Below, one piece after another: positions 7,761-17,309 of a stretch of DNA of 64,000 nucleotides. The DNA is from UBA3537 sp038138145. GTDB lineage: Bacteria > Bacteroidota > Bacteroidia > Flavobacteriales > Flavobacteriaceae. Under the pieces are notes generated by a model, which saw only the letters and a program-made list of their open reading frames with translations, did not search any database and was not told where the DNA came from. The stretch's first letter is position 1, and each line of letters starts with the position of its first letter. The position numbers and the translations under genes are program-made. The DNA lies in the NCBI GenBank assembly GCA_038138145.1, contig JAYQDD010000007.1, forward strand, positions 18,579 to 82,578, given 5' to 3'.

Positions 7761-8477
7761 ATGAAAAAAACAATCTCAACATATTTCTTATACGCCTTAA
7801 TATGTACATTAACGTTTGGCTTAAGCTCAATTTATGCACAAAACGACCCTGATCTTGAGGGTTGGAGCGCTGTAGAAATCGATCTAAAAGCCACTAAGAA
7901 ATTATCGTTTTCTATCGCTGAACATTTACGATTACGCAATGATATAACAACCGTAAAAAATTATTTTACACAACTAAAAGTAAATTATGAAGTTTTGAAA
8001 AATTTTGAGCTTGGCGGTGGCGTGCGTTACATTACCAAAAATGATGATGTTGGCGGAAAACAAGGACTTGATCCTTATTTCCGATATCAATTTGACGCAA
8101 GTTATAGAACTAAAATTGAAAAAATTGGACTATTTCTTAGGCTTAGGTACCAAAACAAAAATCAGCTTGGGCTTTCAGAAGAAGAAGGAGATATAGCACA
8201 AGAGTTTATTAGGTCTCGTCTTGGTATTGGTTATAGAATCAAGCCATTAAAACTAAACTTAAGACTTTTTGCCGAACTCTTCAATCAACCAAGTAATTCA
8301 AAAATTGAGGAAAGAGAAACGCGTTATAGATATACTTTGAAACTGAGTCGAAAGTTCAAAAAAATAGGAACGTTCACCGTGTTTTATGGCTTACAAGAAA
8401 ATGAAGTCGCGCAGAGCAAAACAAAAAAATCTTTTTTAGGCTTTAAATACGCCTATAGAATTGACCTAACCAAATAA
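7761..8477 (+). CDS. DUF2490 outer-membrane beta-barrel-like protein
   Basis: A 238-residue protein with a signal peptide (about 1-26, cleaving after IYAQ). The body alternates aromatic and charged residues as in a small outer-membrane beta-barrel, with repeated strand pairs such as ELGGGVRYI and LRLRYQNKNQLG and a terminal LGFKYAYRIDL. It matches the look of DUF2490. The start is one base after the DUF4956 stop, so they form an operon. Function unknown. Confidence 0.75.
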   Translation: MKKTISTYFLYALICTLTFGLSSIYAQNDPDLEGWSAVEIDLKATKKLSFSIAEHLRLRNDITTVKNYFTQLKVNYEVLKNFELGGGVRYITKNDDVGGKQGLDPYFRYQFDASYRTKIEKIGLFLRLRYQNKNQLGLSEEEGDIAQEFIRSRLGIGYRIKPLKLNLRLFAELFNQPSNSKIEERETRYRYTLKLSRKFKKIGTFTVFYGLQENEVAQSKTKKSFLGFKYAYRIDLTK

Positions 8478-8480
8478 GTT

Positions 8481-9749
8481 TTATTCTTGATTTTCGTGTG
8501 CCTCTAAATCTTTTTCAAGATCTAAATTCCTAAAACTTGGAGAAATAACTCCTGTAGTGATTACAGTAATTAGAGTCATTGTTCCACCAAATACAACTGC
8601 GGTAACTGTACCCATCAGCTTCGCAGTAAGACCACTTTCAAAAGCACCTAACTCATTGGACGACCCCACAAACATGGAATTTACAGAGGACACGCGCCCA
8701 CGCATATGATCGGGGGTTTTGAGTTGCAAAATCGTTTGTCGAATGACCATTGAAACACCATCCGTAACGCCACTAAAGAAAAGTGCGACTACCGAAATCC
8801 AAAATACAGTAGACAGGCCAAAAATAATTATAGACACCCCAAAGCCAAATACAGCGACAAGAAGTTTCAAACCCGCTTTTCTACTGATGGGAATATAAGC
8901 TGTGGTGAGCATGGTTAGGAAAGCACCTACAGCGGGTGCAGCACGTAAAATTCCAAATCCCTCGGAGCCAACTTTCAAAATATCTTGAGCAAAAATAGGT
9001 AAAAGTGCAACAGCTCCACCAAAAAGAACCGCAATCATATCCAAACTTAAAGCTCCTAAAATGGCTTTGGTTTTGAATACAAAACGCACGCCTTCTTTTA
9101 AACTTTGAAGAACGGGTTCACCTATTTTTGGATTCAATACCGGTTTTTTAGAAATTAATAGGGCAAGTAAAAAAGAAAAAACAACCAACACAAAGACAAT
9201 ACAAAGCGACCAATGCACACCAATCCAATTGATAGTAAACCCTGCCACTGCTGGCCCCAAAATAGAAGCCATTTGCCATGTAGAACTACTCCAAGTCGCC
9301 GCATTTGGATACGCTTTTTTGGGTACAATTAGGGCAATTAATGAAAAGATTGTTGGCCCAAAAAATGCACGTAATAGCCCACCAAAAAAAACAAAAGCAT
9401 AAATCGTATATAAAATAGACTGTTGTGCCCATGAAACAGCAACCGATACGTCTGAAAGAAAAAACAATCCTAAACTAATCAAAGAGAACAGCCCAATACA
9501 CCACAAAAATAAATTACGCTTTTCACGTTGGTCAACAATATGCCCAGCAAATAATGCCATACTCAGCGCAGGTATAATTTCCATTAGGCCAATAATGCCA
9601 AGCGACAAAGGATCTTTGGTCAGTGAATATACTTGCCATTCGATAATGATAAATTGCATGGACCATGCAAAAACTAGTAAAAAGCGTAACAATAAAAAAA
9701 TATTAAACTCTTTAAACCGAAGTGCTGCATAGGGATCTTTTTTGTCCAT
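8481..9749 (-). CDS. MFS transporter
   Basis: A 422-residue protein with twelve predicted membrane helices and an MFS loop 2-3 sequence (GHIVDQREKRNLF). The HMRGRVSSVNSMFVGSSNELGAFESG region is typical of the enterobactin-exporter-like/MFS_3 branch. It likely exports a small molecule, identity unknown. It begins two bases after the recJ stop and is in the same operon; it converges on DUF2490 with a three-base gap. Confidence 0.85.
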   Translation of the reverse strand: MDKKDPYAALRFKEFNIFLLLRFLLVFAWSMQFIIIEWQVYSLTKDPLSLGIIGLMEIIPALSMALFAGHIVDQREKRNLFLWCIGLFSLISLGLFFLSDVSVAVSWAQQSILYTIYAFVFFGGLLRAFFGPTIFSLIALIVPKKAYPNAATWSSSTWQMASILGPAVAGFTINWIGVHWSLCIVFVLVVFSFLLALLISKKPVLNPKIGEPVLQSLKEGVRFVFKTKAILGALSLDMIAVLFGGAVALLPIFAQDILKVGSEGFGILRAAPAVGAFLTMLTTAYIPISRKAGLKLLVAVFGFGVSIIIFGLSTVFWISVVALFFSGVTDGVSMVIRQTILQLKTPDHMRGRVSSVNSMFVGSSNELGAFESGLTAKLMGTVTAVVFGGTMTLITVITTGVISPSFRNLDLEKDLEAHENQE

Positions 9750-9751
9750 CT

Positions 9752-11443
9752 TTATTGTTTAATATCTTTAAGTTTGAGCTGTAAACTTACGCGACCATTC
9801 CATTCATTTTCATCAATAGCATAAGCTAAATTAAAAGGCATTTTGTTTTTGATGTATTCCAATTTATCCCCAAGTCCAAAACCAATCCCATTAACAGGTT
9901 GAGTGTCTTCTTGTACTACGCTTAATTTTAGGTGCTTATCGTCTTGCCCAACACATTTTCCAAAACCAGTGTCAAAAGCCTCATACGTCACAAAAACAGG
10001 GGACATATTTTGTGGCCCAAATGGAGCAAATTGTTTTAAAATTCTATAAAATTTTGGAGTTATAGCGCTCAAATGAAGCTCAGCATCTATAAGAAGTTCA
10101 GGGGTTTTGAGGTGCGTTGGCAAAGTTTTTTGCACTTCATTTTCGAAAGCTGTTTTAAACGCCGTATAATTTTGTTCTTTGATGCTAAGTCCTGCCGCAT
10201 ATTTATGGCCGCCAAATTGTTCAATATATTGACTACAATTTTGAAGTGCTTCATAGACATCAAATCCTCGAACAGATCGTGCCGAAGCCGTTAGAAATTC
10301 GCCACTTTTGGTAAACACTAAAGTTGGTCGATAGTGTCTTTCGATCAACCTTGAAGCGACAATCCCAATCACACCTTTGTTCCAAGATTTATTAAAAACA
10401 ACAGTAGTTGCACAATCAACCTCATCTAATTCTTCAATTTGTAAAAGGGCCTCTTTTGTAATATCTTGATCTAAGGTTCTGCGTGTTGTATTGAACGTTT
10501 CTATGTCCTGCGCAGCCCGTTCAGCTTGTACCAAATCTTTTTCTTTAAGCAATGCAACAGCATAGTTGCCGTGCTTCATTCGCCCTGCCGCGTTGATCCG
10601 TGGAGCAATAACAAAAACCACATCTGAAATGGTCAGACTATCTTTTTTGATGTTTTGTATTAGGGCTTGAAATCCTGGTCTTGGATTTGTATTAATAACT
10701 TGAACACCATGGTAGGCCAGAATTCTGTTTTCGCCAACAATAGGAACAATGTCTGCGCCAATTGCGGTCGCAACCAAATCCAAATAAGGTGCAAAATCTT
10801 CAATTGTTTCGCCTTGACTTTGCCCCAAAGCTTGAATCAATTTAAACCCGACACCACAGCCACACAATTCTTTAAATGGATAGGTGCAATCAGATCTTTT
10901 TGGATCCAAAACTGCGACGGCTTGGGGTAGTTCATCTCCAGGTCGGTGGTGATCACAAATGATAAAATCGACACCTTTATCTTTGGCGTATTGCACCTTT
11001 TCAATGGCTTTTATACCACAGTCCAAAGCGATAATAAGCCCAAAATCATTGTCAACAGCATAGTCAATACCCTTATACGAAATACCATAACCTTCCTCGA
11101 AACGATCAGGAATGTAGGTGGCAATAAGTTCACTTTTTGTTTCAAGGTATGTTGCCATCAAAGCTACCGAAGTTGTGCCATCTACATCATAATCGCCGTA
11201 AATTAAAATACGCTCATTTTTGGCCAACGCTTGCTCTATGCGCTCAACCGCTTTATCCATGTCTTTCATTAAGAAAGGGTCGTGTAGGTCTTGTAATTGA
11301 GGACGAAAAAAAGTTTTGGCCTGATCAAAAGTTTGAACCCCTCGTTGAACCAAAAGCTGAGCAATTACAAAATCTACTCCTAGTGCATTGGCTAAATGCT
11401 GAACTGTGTTTTCATCAGGAGATGGTTTTAACGTCCAGCGCAT
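9752..11443 (-). CDS. recJ: Single-stranded-DNA-specific exonuclease RecJ
   Basis: A 563-residue protein of the DHH phosphoesterase superfamily. Metal-binding motifs are in order: GDYDVDGTTS (about residue 80), ALDCG, CDHHRPG (about 160) and, in the DHHA1 domain, GGHKYAAG (about 405); an OB-like C-terminal part follows. RecJ degrades single-stranded DNA 5' to 3' in recombination and mismatch repair. Length is normal. The operon order is osmC, recJ, MFS transporter, with gaps of only a few bases. Confidence 0.95.
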   Translation of the reverse strand: MRWTLKPSPDENTVQHLANALGVDFVIAQLLVQRGVQTFDQAKTFFRPQLQDLHDPFLMKDMDKAVERIEQALAKNERILIYGDYDVDGTTSVALMATYLETKSELIATYIPDRFEEGYGISYKGIDYAVDNDFGLIIALDCGIKAIEKVQYAKDKGVDFIICDHHRPGDELPQAVAVLDPKRSDCTYPFKELCGCGVGFKLIQALGQSQGETIEDFAPYLDLVATAIGADIVPIVGENRILAYHGVQVINTNPRPGFQALIQNIKKDSLTISDVVFVIAPRINAAGRMKHGNYAVALLKEKDLVQAERAAQDIETFNTTRRTLDQDITKEALLQIEELDEVDCATTVVFNKSWNKGVIGIVASRLIERHYRPTLVFTKSGEFLTASARSVRGFDVYEALQNCSQYIEQFGGHKYAAGLSIKEQNYTAFKTAFENEVQKTLPTHLKTPELLIDAELHLSAITPKFYRILKQFAPFGPQNMSPVFVTYEAFDTGFGKCVGQDDKHLKLSVVQEDTQPVNGIGFGLGDKLEYIKNKMPFNLAYAIDENEWNGRVSLQLKLKDIKQ

Positions 11444-11446
11444 GGT

Positions 11447-11869
11447 TTAATTATTTTGAAAATGAATTTTAGTAGTTATTGTGGCAAACTTTCGAAACAT
11501 TTCCATCACACCACAATATTTTTCGACAGACAACTGTACTGCTCGCTTGCATTTTTTTTCATCAACATGAGCTCCAGAGAAATAATAATCAACGTTTACC
11601 GTATGGTAATATTTTGGGTGTTCGTCTGTAAGCTGGCCTTCAATATCAATGCGCAAATTGTAATCGGTAATCTTCATTTTTTTTAGAATATCAACAATAT
11701 CAATTCCAGAACATCCTGCCAAAGAAGAAAGCATCATCGCTTTGGGAGAAAGTCCAGTTTGTTTAGAATTTCCTTCAACAACTGTGTCCATGAGCACATG
11801 GTTTCCGCTTGGGTTGTCTGATTCAAACAACATGCCGCCTTTCCAATGGGTTGTAGTTTTGTGGGCCAT
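11447..11869 (-). CDS. OsmC family peroxiredoxin-like protein
   Basis: A 140-residue OsmC/Ohr-type protein. The two redox cysteines are in SLAGCSGIDIVDIL (about residue 53) and EKYCGVM (about 117), the usual spacing for the OsmC branch. These proteins reduce organic or inorganic hydroperoxides with a thiol partner. It is first of the osmC-recJ-MFS operon and divergent from an AhpD-like gene 56 bases away, so the two redox genes may share control. Confidence 0.85.
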   Translation of the reverse strand: MAHKTTTHWKGGMLFESDNPSGNHVLMDTVVEGNSKQTGLSPKAMMLSSLAGCSGIDIVDILKKMKITDYNLRIDIEGQLTDEHPKYYHTVNVDYYFSGAHVDEKKCKRAVQLSVEKYCGVMEMFRKFATITTKIHFQNN

Positions 11870-11925
11870 AATAAAATTATTTTTTGTTACTTGTTAAATC
11901 AAAAATACCACTAAAAATTTAAACT

Positions 11926-12516
11926 ATGCCGTTAGTCATACCATTAAAACCAGACCATGATTTAGAAACTAAGTCTTTAGCAAAATTTTTTAATGAAACT
12001 TTGGGGTTTTGTCCAAATTCGGTGCTTACCATGCAACACCGCCCAGCAATTAGTAAGGCATTTATTAATCTAAACAAAGCGGTGATGGCCAACGAAGGTC
12101 GTGTGACATCAGCACTAAAACGTATGATTGCTTGGGTGAGCAGCAACGCTACTGGATGTCGTTATTGTCAAGCCCATGCCATTCGCGCTGCCGAGCGCTA
12201 TGGCGCAAATGGCGAGCAATTAGAGCATATTTGGGAATACAAAACCCACGCTGCTTTTAGCGAAGCCGAGCGGGTAGCACTGGACTTTAGTTTGGCAGCA
12301 TCTATGGTGCCCAATGCTGTAAACGATGCCTTAAAAAAGCGTTTGTATACATATTGGAATGAAGGCGAAATTGTAGAAATGTTGGGGGTAATTTCTTTGT
12401 TTGGCTACCTCAACCGTTGGAATGATTCCATGGGGACAAGCATTGAAGATGGTGCTGTAGAAAGTGGAATAAAATACTTAGAAAAACATGGCTGGAACAA
12501 AGGAAAACACAGCTGA
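11926..12516 (+). CDS. Carboxymuconolactone decarboxylase/AhpD-like protein
   Basis: A 196-residue all-helical protein with the AhpD-type CxxC-H signature (TGCRYCQAHAI, about residues 73-83), so probably a thiol-dependent peroxidase-related enzyme rather than a true decarboxylase. The helix NEGEIVEMLGVISLFGYLNRWND is typical of the peroxidase-related subgroup. It is divergent from osmC, which supports a redox role, and converges on rsmI with one base between the stops. Substrate unknown. Confidence 0.82.
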   Translation: MPLVIPLKPDHDLETKSLAKFFNETLGFCPNSVLTMQHRPAISKAFINLNKAVMANEGRVTSALKRMIAWVSSNATGCRYCQAHAIRAAERYGANGEQLEHIWEYKTHAAFSEAERVALDFSLAASMVPNAVNDALKKRLYTYWNEGEIVEMLGVISLFGYLNRWNDSMGTSIEDGAVESGIKYLEKHGWNKGKHS

Positions 12517-12517
12517 T

Positions 12518-13192
12518 TTAAGCTTCAGAATTCCCTGAAATAACAATTACAATCTCTCCTTTTGCGGGGGTATCTGTATAATGATCCAAAAGAGACTTTG
12601 CTGTACCACGGCGTGTTTCTTCAAAAAGTTTTGTGAGTTCGCGCGAAATAGAAACTTGACGATCTTCTCCAAAAAACAAACAAATTTGATCTAGTGTTTT
12701 GTTTAACTTATGAGGGCTCTCATAGAGAACAATAGTTCTTTCTTCTTTAGCCAATAGTTTTAGACGTGTTTGTCTGCCTTTTTTAATGGGTAAAAAACCC
12801 TCAAAAATAAAGCGATCATTAGGCAAACCAGAATTTACTAGAGCGGGAACAAAAGCTGTCGCACCAGGTAAACACTCGACAGGAATTTGTTGGGCCACAC
12901 AAGCTCTGGTCAGCAAAAAACCAGGGTCAGAAATGGCCGGTGTGCCAGCATCACTAATCAATGCTATCTCCAAACCAGAGTTCAATTTATCGATGATCCT
13001 ATCCAGTATTTTATGTTCATTATGCATATGATAAGATTGCATTGGTGTCGTGATTTGAAAATGCTTAAGAAGTTTACCTGAGGTTCTTGTATCTTCAGCC
13101 AAAATTAAATCGACTGATTTCAGCGTGGAAATTGCACGCATCGTCATGTCTTCTAAATTGCCAATGGGTGTCGGTACAATGAATAGCTTCAT
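12518..13192 (-). CDS. rsmI: 16S rRNA (cytidine-1402-2'-O)-methyltransferase
   Basis: A 224-residue tetrapyrrole-methylase-fold enzyme. Family motifs: the start FIVPTPIGNLEDMT, AEDTRTSGKLLKHF, LISDAGTPAISDPG and LPGATAFVPALVNSG, then FEGFLP. RsmI adds the 2'-O-methyl group of m4Cm1402 in the ribosomal P site using SAM. It is somewhat shorter than the E. coli enzyme because the C-terminal extension is missing, which is normal in Bacteroidota. Confidence 0.93.
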   Translation of the reverse strand: MKLFIVPTPIGNLEDMTMRAISTLKSVDLILAEDTRTSGKLLKHFQITTPMQSYHMHNEHKILDRIIDKLNSGLEIALISDAGTPAISDPGFLLTRACVAQQIPVECLPGATAFVPALVNSGLPNDRFIFEGFLPIKKGRQTRLKLLAKEERTIVLYESPHKLNKTLDQICLFFGEDRQVSISRELTKLFEETRRGTAKSLLDHYTDTPAKGEIVIVISGNSEA

Positions 13193-13357
13193 AAGGCCGG
13201 GTTTAAAGCCAAAGGTACAATGTTTTTGTATCTATTTTGATAAAATTTGTTCCGAAACTAAGAATTACAAAAAGTAAATCAACTACAATTTGTACGTTTT
13301 ATTAATTATTTTTAAGTTTACATTAGTTGATAATTAGCCCTTTAAAATCTACTAACT

Positions 13358-14164
13358 ATGGAAAAATACCTACAAACTGCAAAATCACTTTTTTTTGAAT
13401 ATGGCCCAAACATTCTTTATGCCTTAGGGTTATTAATTGTTGGATTATTTGTTATTAAAAAAATCGTCGGCTTTACCAAAAGAGTCATGACTTCACGGAA
13501 AGTAGATACGACTCTTTTGAACTTTCTTACTAACGTAATTTCTATTGGTCTCAAACTATTTTTATTGGTTGCTGTAATCTCCAAACTTGGTGTTGATACG
13601 ACTGCAATAGCCGCTGCACTTGCAGCCGCTGGACTTGGCGTTGGTTTAGCCCTTCAGGGTGCGCTTTCCAATCTTGCAGGTGGCGTTTTGATTATTGTTT
13701 TTAAACCTTTTAAAATTGGTGATCTTGTGGATGCACATGATGAAATAGGCATTGTAAAAGATATCAATATTTTTACCACACAAATCGTTACCCCCGACAA
13801 CAAACGGGTCATTATTCCAAACGGTACATTGGCCAACAGCAATATCATTAACTATTCAGCAGAAGGAAAACTACGTGTAGATCTCACCATTGGTGTGGGT
13901 TATGATGAAGATATTAAAGAAACGAAAAAGGTACTGTTGGATGTCCTAAAGCAACACGACAAAGTTTTGCAAGACCCACAACCTACGGTTGATGTTGAAG
14001 AACTTGCAGAAAGCTCCGTAAATTTTGCTGTTCGCCCATGGTGTAACGTGGATGACTACTGGACTGTTTATTTTGGAATTACCGAAAACTGTAAGTTAGC
14101 CCTTGACAAAGCTGGTATTGAAATTCCATATCCACACTCTGTAGAAATTCAAAAGCAGGGCTAA
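13358..14164 (+). CDS. mscS: Small-conductance mechanosensitive channel, MscS family
   Basis: A 268-residue protein with three N-terminal membrane helices (about 15-35, 55-75, 80-110). The pore helix is glycine/alanine-rich (GLGVGLALQGALSNLAGGV) and is followed by the MscS beta domain with FKIGDLVD and IIPNGTLANSNIINYS. It opens under membrane tension and releases solutes during hypo-osmotic shock. It has its own 165-base upstream region and overlaps the tsaB stop by four bases at its end. Confidence 0.92.
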   Translation: MEKYLQTAKSLFFEYGPNILYALGLLIVGLFVIKKIVGFTKRVMTSRKVDTTLLNFLTNVISIGLKLFLLVAVISKLGVDTTAIAAALAAAGLGVGLALQGALSNLAGGVLIIVFKPFKIGDLVDAHDEIGIVKDINIFTTQIVTPDNKRVIIPNGTLANSNIINYSAEGKLRVDLTIGVGYDEDIKETKKVLLDVLKQHDKVLQDPQPTVDVEELAESSVNFAVRPWCNVDDYWTVYFGITENCKLALDKAGIEIPYPHSVEIQKQG

Positions 14165-14832
14165 GTTTTCTTCGAAGGAATCGCTATAAAATCCTTTAAA
14201 TAAAAAGGTTCAAAATAGGCCAGATTTTCAAAATTTTCCGCTTGGAATTTAGAAAACGACAAGCCACACATTTGTTGTGCAGAAGGAAAATGAGCATCAA
14301 AATGTGCGTTGGGGTGGTTGATGATTGATTGGGTTTTTTCAACGCTATTGCCCACAAAGTATACAGGCTGGTTTTGTAGAATATCATTGTACGATGAGGG
14401 ATCCAAAACCTTGGCTGATGTCGGCTCAATGCACTGATAGTTCGTATCGAATACTGCAGAATAAACTTCCATTCGCCGTGCATCAAGCATCGCCACAATA
14501 TACCCTTTTTGAAGCTCAACTTTGTGTGCAAGAATCTCTAAGGTTGGTACAGATATTAAAGGAATATCCAGCGCATAACACAACCCTTTTGCCGCCGAAA
14601 CACCAATACGTAAACCCGTGTAAGATCCAGGGCCTTTACTCACCGCAACAGCATGAAGTTCATCACGACTGATTTGTGCAGAAGTCAAAACCTCATCAAT
14701 ATATACATGAAGCCTCTCGGCATGTGAATAGCTTGAACTGTTGTCTTCTTTTAAAACAATGTGCTCACCATTAACTAACAGTGCAACAGAGCAATTGGTC
14801 GTAGACGTTTCAATATTTAAAATATTGGCCAT
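14161..14832 (-). CDS. tsaB: tRNA threonylcarbamoyladenosine biosynthesis protein TsaB
   Basis: A 223-residue ASKHA-fold protein: N-terminal LNIETSTTNCSVAL, then SYSHAERLH and SKGPGSYTGLRIG. TsaB has no catalytic site of its own; it dimerises with TsaD to make t6A37 in ANN-decoding tRNAs. Length is usual. It immediately follows the tolC-like gene, so it is probably the last gene of the exporter transcript. Confidence 0.93.
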   Translation of the reverse strand: MANILNIETSTTNCSVALLVNGEHIVLKEDNSSSYSHAERLHVYIDEVLTSAQISRDELHAVAVSKGPGSYTGLRIGVSAAKGLCYALDIPLISVPTLEILAHKVELQKGYIVAMLDARRMEVYSAVFDTNYQCIEPTSAKVLDPSSYNDILQNQPVYFVGNSVEKTQSIINHPNAHFDAHFPSAQQMCGLSFSKFQAENFENLAYFEPFYLKDFIAIPSKKT

Positions 14833-16148
14833 TTACAAATTTAATGGTTTCCCAAGATAAAAGTCAAGGACTTTAGTTTTAAATACAAAATCATATTTGG
14901 CTCGTACTAAGCTCGATTGTGCATTCACAAGCTGAGTTCTGTTTTGCTCTAAATCTATAGCATTAAGTGCGCCAATGTTGTAGCGCTCTTGTGCATTATT
15001 GAACGAAAGTTGTCTTGCGGCAACAGATTTTTGTGCAGAAGAAAAGGTTTTTAGCGCTGCTTTTGCATCTGTAAAAGCACGTTGAATATTACTTTCCAAA
15101 TCGAGTTTGGCTTGTTCTAAAGCTAATTTTCTATTTTCTACTTGAATTGCAGATTTTGCAACATTCGTTTTGTTTTGAAATCTTGAGAAAATGGGAATAT
15201 TAAGATTTAAACTAAAACTGTGTCCTTTATTGTCATTGATTTGTTGAAAAAATGAATTGTCTTGACTAAGGTTAGAAAAATTTGCGCCTGTATTAAGTCC
15301 ATAACTAAAACTAAGTGAGGGGTAGAACCCGCTTTTTGAAATTTCTTTTCCTAATTCAGCCGATTCAATATTTTTTTCTGCCACTTTTATTTCACTTCTG
15401 TTTTGAAAAGCATAGTTCAATATAGGTTGTACATCGTTATACATTAATAATTCGGAAGGGGTATCCAAATCGATAATTTCCACATCAAATCCGTCAAAAG
15501 GAACTTGAAGTGCTTGCGAAAGCGATAAAAGTGCTAACGTATAGCTGTTTTGGGCAACTGTTAAACTTTGTTCATCGTTGGCAAGCGTAGCTTCGGCATC
15601 AAAAACATTGGCTTCCGGCTGAGTGCCGGCATCTACTAACGATTGAACAATCCCCAACTGTTCAGTAGAAAAATTGTATTGTGCTTGTGCGATGATTAAG
15701 TTTTCTTTGTTGAGTAAAACATTGAGGTATGCGTTTACAACGTTCAGAGCAACGTTATCTTTTATCCGATTAAATTCTTCCTCATTCGCTTCCTTGTTGA
15801 TCAACGATTGTTTGTAAATATTAGTGTTGCGAAATCCATTAAAAATGGTTTGTGAAACATTTACACCTAGACTTGTTGAGTGAAATGTACGGTCTACAAA
15901 ATTTCCATCAAAAACTTCAACATTCCCAAGATTTAATCGTTGTGAACCGTTGGCACCTAGTGCAGGTAAAAAATTTCCTTTTGCAGCAATAATATCTTGA
16001 TCATTGGTAAGGAGAGAATTTTCACTTTGTTGCACAGAAATGTTGTGCTCTAGAGCATGGGATACACATTCTTGAAGTGTCCATTTCTTTTGAGCAGATA
16101 AGCTAAACGTTACCGTAAAACAAAACAGTATTAGTAGGTTTTTCATTA
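14833..16148 (-). CDS. TolC family outer-membrane channel
   Basis: Start chosen at the ATG at 16148, where a clean signal peptide begins (MKNLLILFCFTVTFSLSAQ); a longer reading to 16197 would run into the upstream HlyD gene. About 438 residues, mostly long amphipathic helices with the duplicated layout of outer-membrane efflux proteins (about 25-210 and 225-430). The end motif is LDLEQNRTQLVNAQSSL. It forms the outer-membrane duct of the tripartite exporter encoded just upstream. Confidence 0.88.
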
Positions 16149-16165
16149 TATTTTTTGGTGTTTGA

Positions 16166-17296
16166 TTACTCATCGTTTTCATCTTCTTCGTCTTCATTAT
16201 TTTCTTCAGAAGCTTTGTTCCAAACCTTGATTTTGTCAGTTTCCTCTACACCATCTATAATTTCTACATTGATGCCATCAGAAATTCCTATTTCTACATT
16301 TTTGGTTTTAAAAGAGCCATCTTCGATGAGGATTTCTACAAAAGGGTTCTCGGTTATTCTATTGAATTGCAAAAGGGATTCTTTGATAACCAAAATACTA
16401 TCCTTACTTTCTACTTCTATTTCAGCATTGGCACTGTATCCTGCACGAATTTTGTTGCTAGATTCCACTTCTACATCGGCTTTAATAACAAACTGTACAG
16501 CACCGCTTTCTTCAATCCCTTTAGGAGCAACAAAGGTAAGTTTGGCGGGGAATTCCTTTTCATTAATGGCACCTAATACGACTTTTATATCCTTGCCTTC
16601 ATCTAATTTACCAACTTCAGATTCGTCTACTTTGCCTTCAAAAATCATTTTGCTCATGTCGGCAATCGTGGCGATTGTTGTACCCGCGTTAAAGTTGTTG
16701 CTTTGAATAACTTGGTCACCTTCACGAACAGGAATTTCTAAAATTGTTCCGGGAATTTGAGCAACGATATTGGTGTTTGCAGAGCCCCCTCCAGAAATAG
16801 ACCCCTGACGAATGATTTGATAATCGTTTTGTGCTTGTGCATAATTTTCTTGGGCTTGATTAAGGCTCAACTCATTGTTTTCAAAGTCCTGCCTAGAAAT
16901 CACCCCTTTTTCAAAAAGAACTTTGTTGCGCTCAAAAAGAGTTTTCGCATTGTCATAAGAAAACTTAGCAGTCTTGATACGGCTTTGTGCACTCACCAAG
17001 GCCTGCTCATTCGGAACAACACGAATTTTGGCAATCAAATCGCCCTTTTGAACCAAATCGCCTTCTTCGACTAAAATTTGGTCGACAATTCCTGAAATTT
17101 GGGGTTTAAGCTCAATTTCTTCTTCAGGATTTAATTTTCCTGTAGCTACTATTTTGGTGTCCAAAGTAGTGTAGAATGGCAGCTCTGTTTTGTAGTCTAC
17201 CACGTCTTTTGTATTGGAGTCCTTAAAGTATTTTAATACGATAACCAAAAGGAGGAGTAATACGATTCCTAAAATAATTTTTACTGTTTTATTCAT
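16166..17296 (-). CDS. Periplasmic adaptor (HlyD/MacA-like)
   Basis: A 376-residue membrane-fusion protein. One N-terminal membrane anchor (about 5-24), a lipoyl-like half-motif (PQISGIVDQILVEEGDLVQKGDLI, about 67-90), a coiled coil (about 105-150), a second lipoyl half (about 170-205) and beta-barrel domains follow. The last residues are strongly acidic (EENNEDEEDENDE). It should bridge the two ABC permeases to the TolC-like channel. Confidence 0.9.
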   Translation of the reverse strand: MNKTVKIILGIVLLLLLVIVLKYFKDSNTKDVVDYKTELPFYTTLDTKIVATGKLNPEEEIELKPQISGIVDQILVEEGDLVQKGDLIAKIRVVPNEQALVSAQSRIKTAKFSYDNAKTLFERNKVLFEKGVISRQDFENNELSLNQAQENYAQAQNDYQIIRQGSISGGGSANTNIVAQIPGTILEIPVREGDQVIQSNNFNAGTTIATIADMSKMIFEGKVDESEVGKLDEGKDIKVVLGAINEKEFPAKLTFVAPKGIEESGAVQFVIKADVEVESSNKIRAGYSANAEIEVESKDSILVIKESLLQFNRITENPFVEILIEDGSFKTKNVEIGISDGINVEIIDGVEETDKIKVWNKASEENNEDEEDENDE

Positions 17297-17309
17297 TGTT
17301 TTAATTTAT

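Noticed and set aside
10073..11472. Plus-strand open frames over recJ
   Set aside because: They are antisense to a well-conserved exonuclease gene and show no recognisable domain or composition of real protein.
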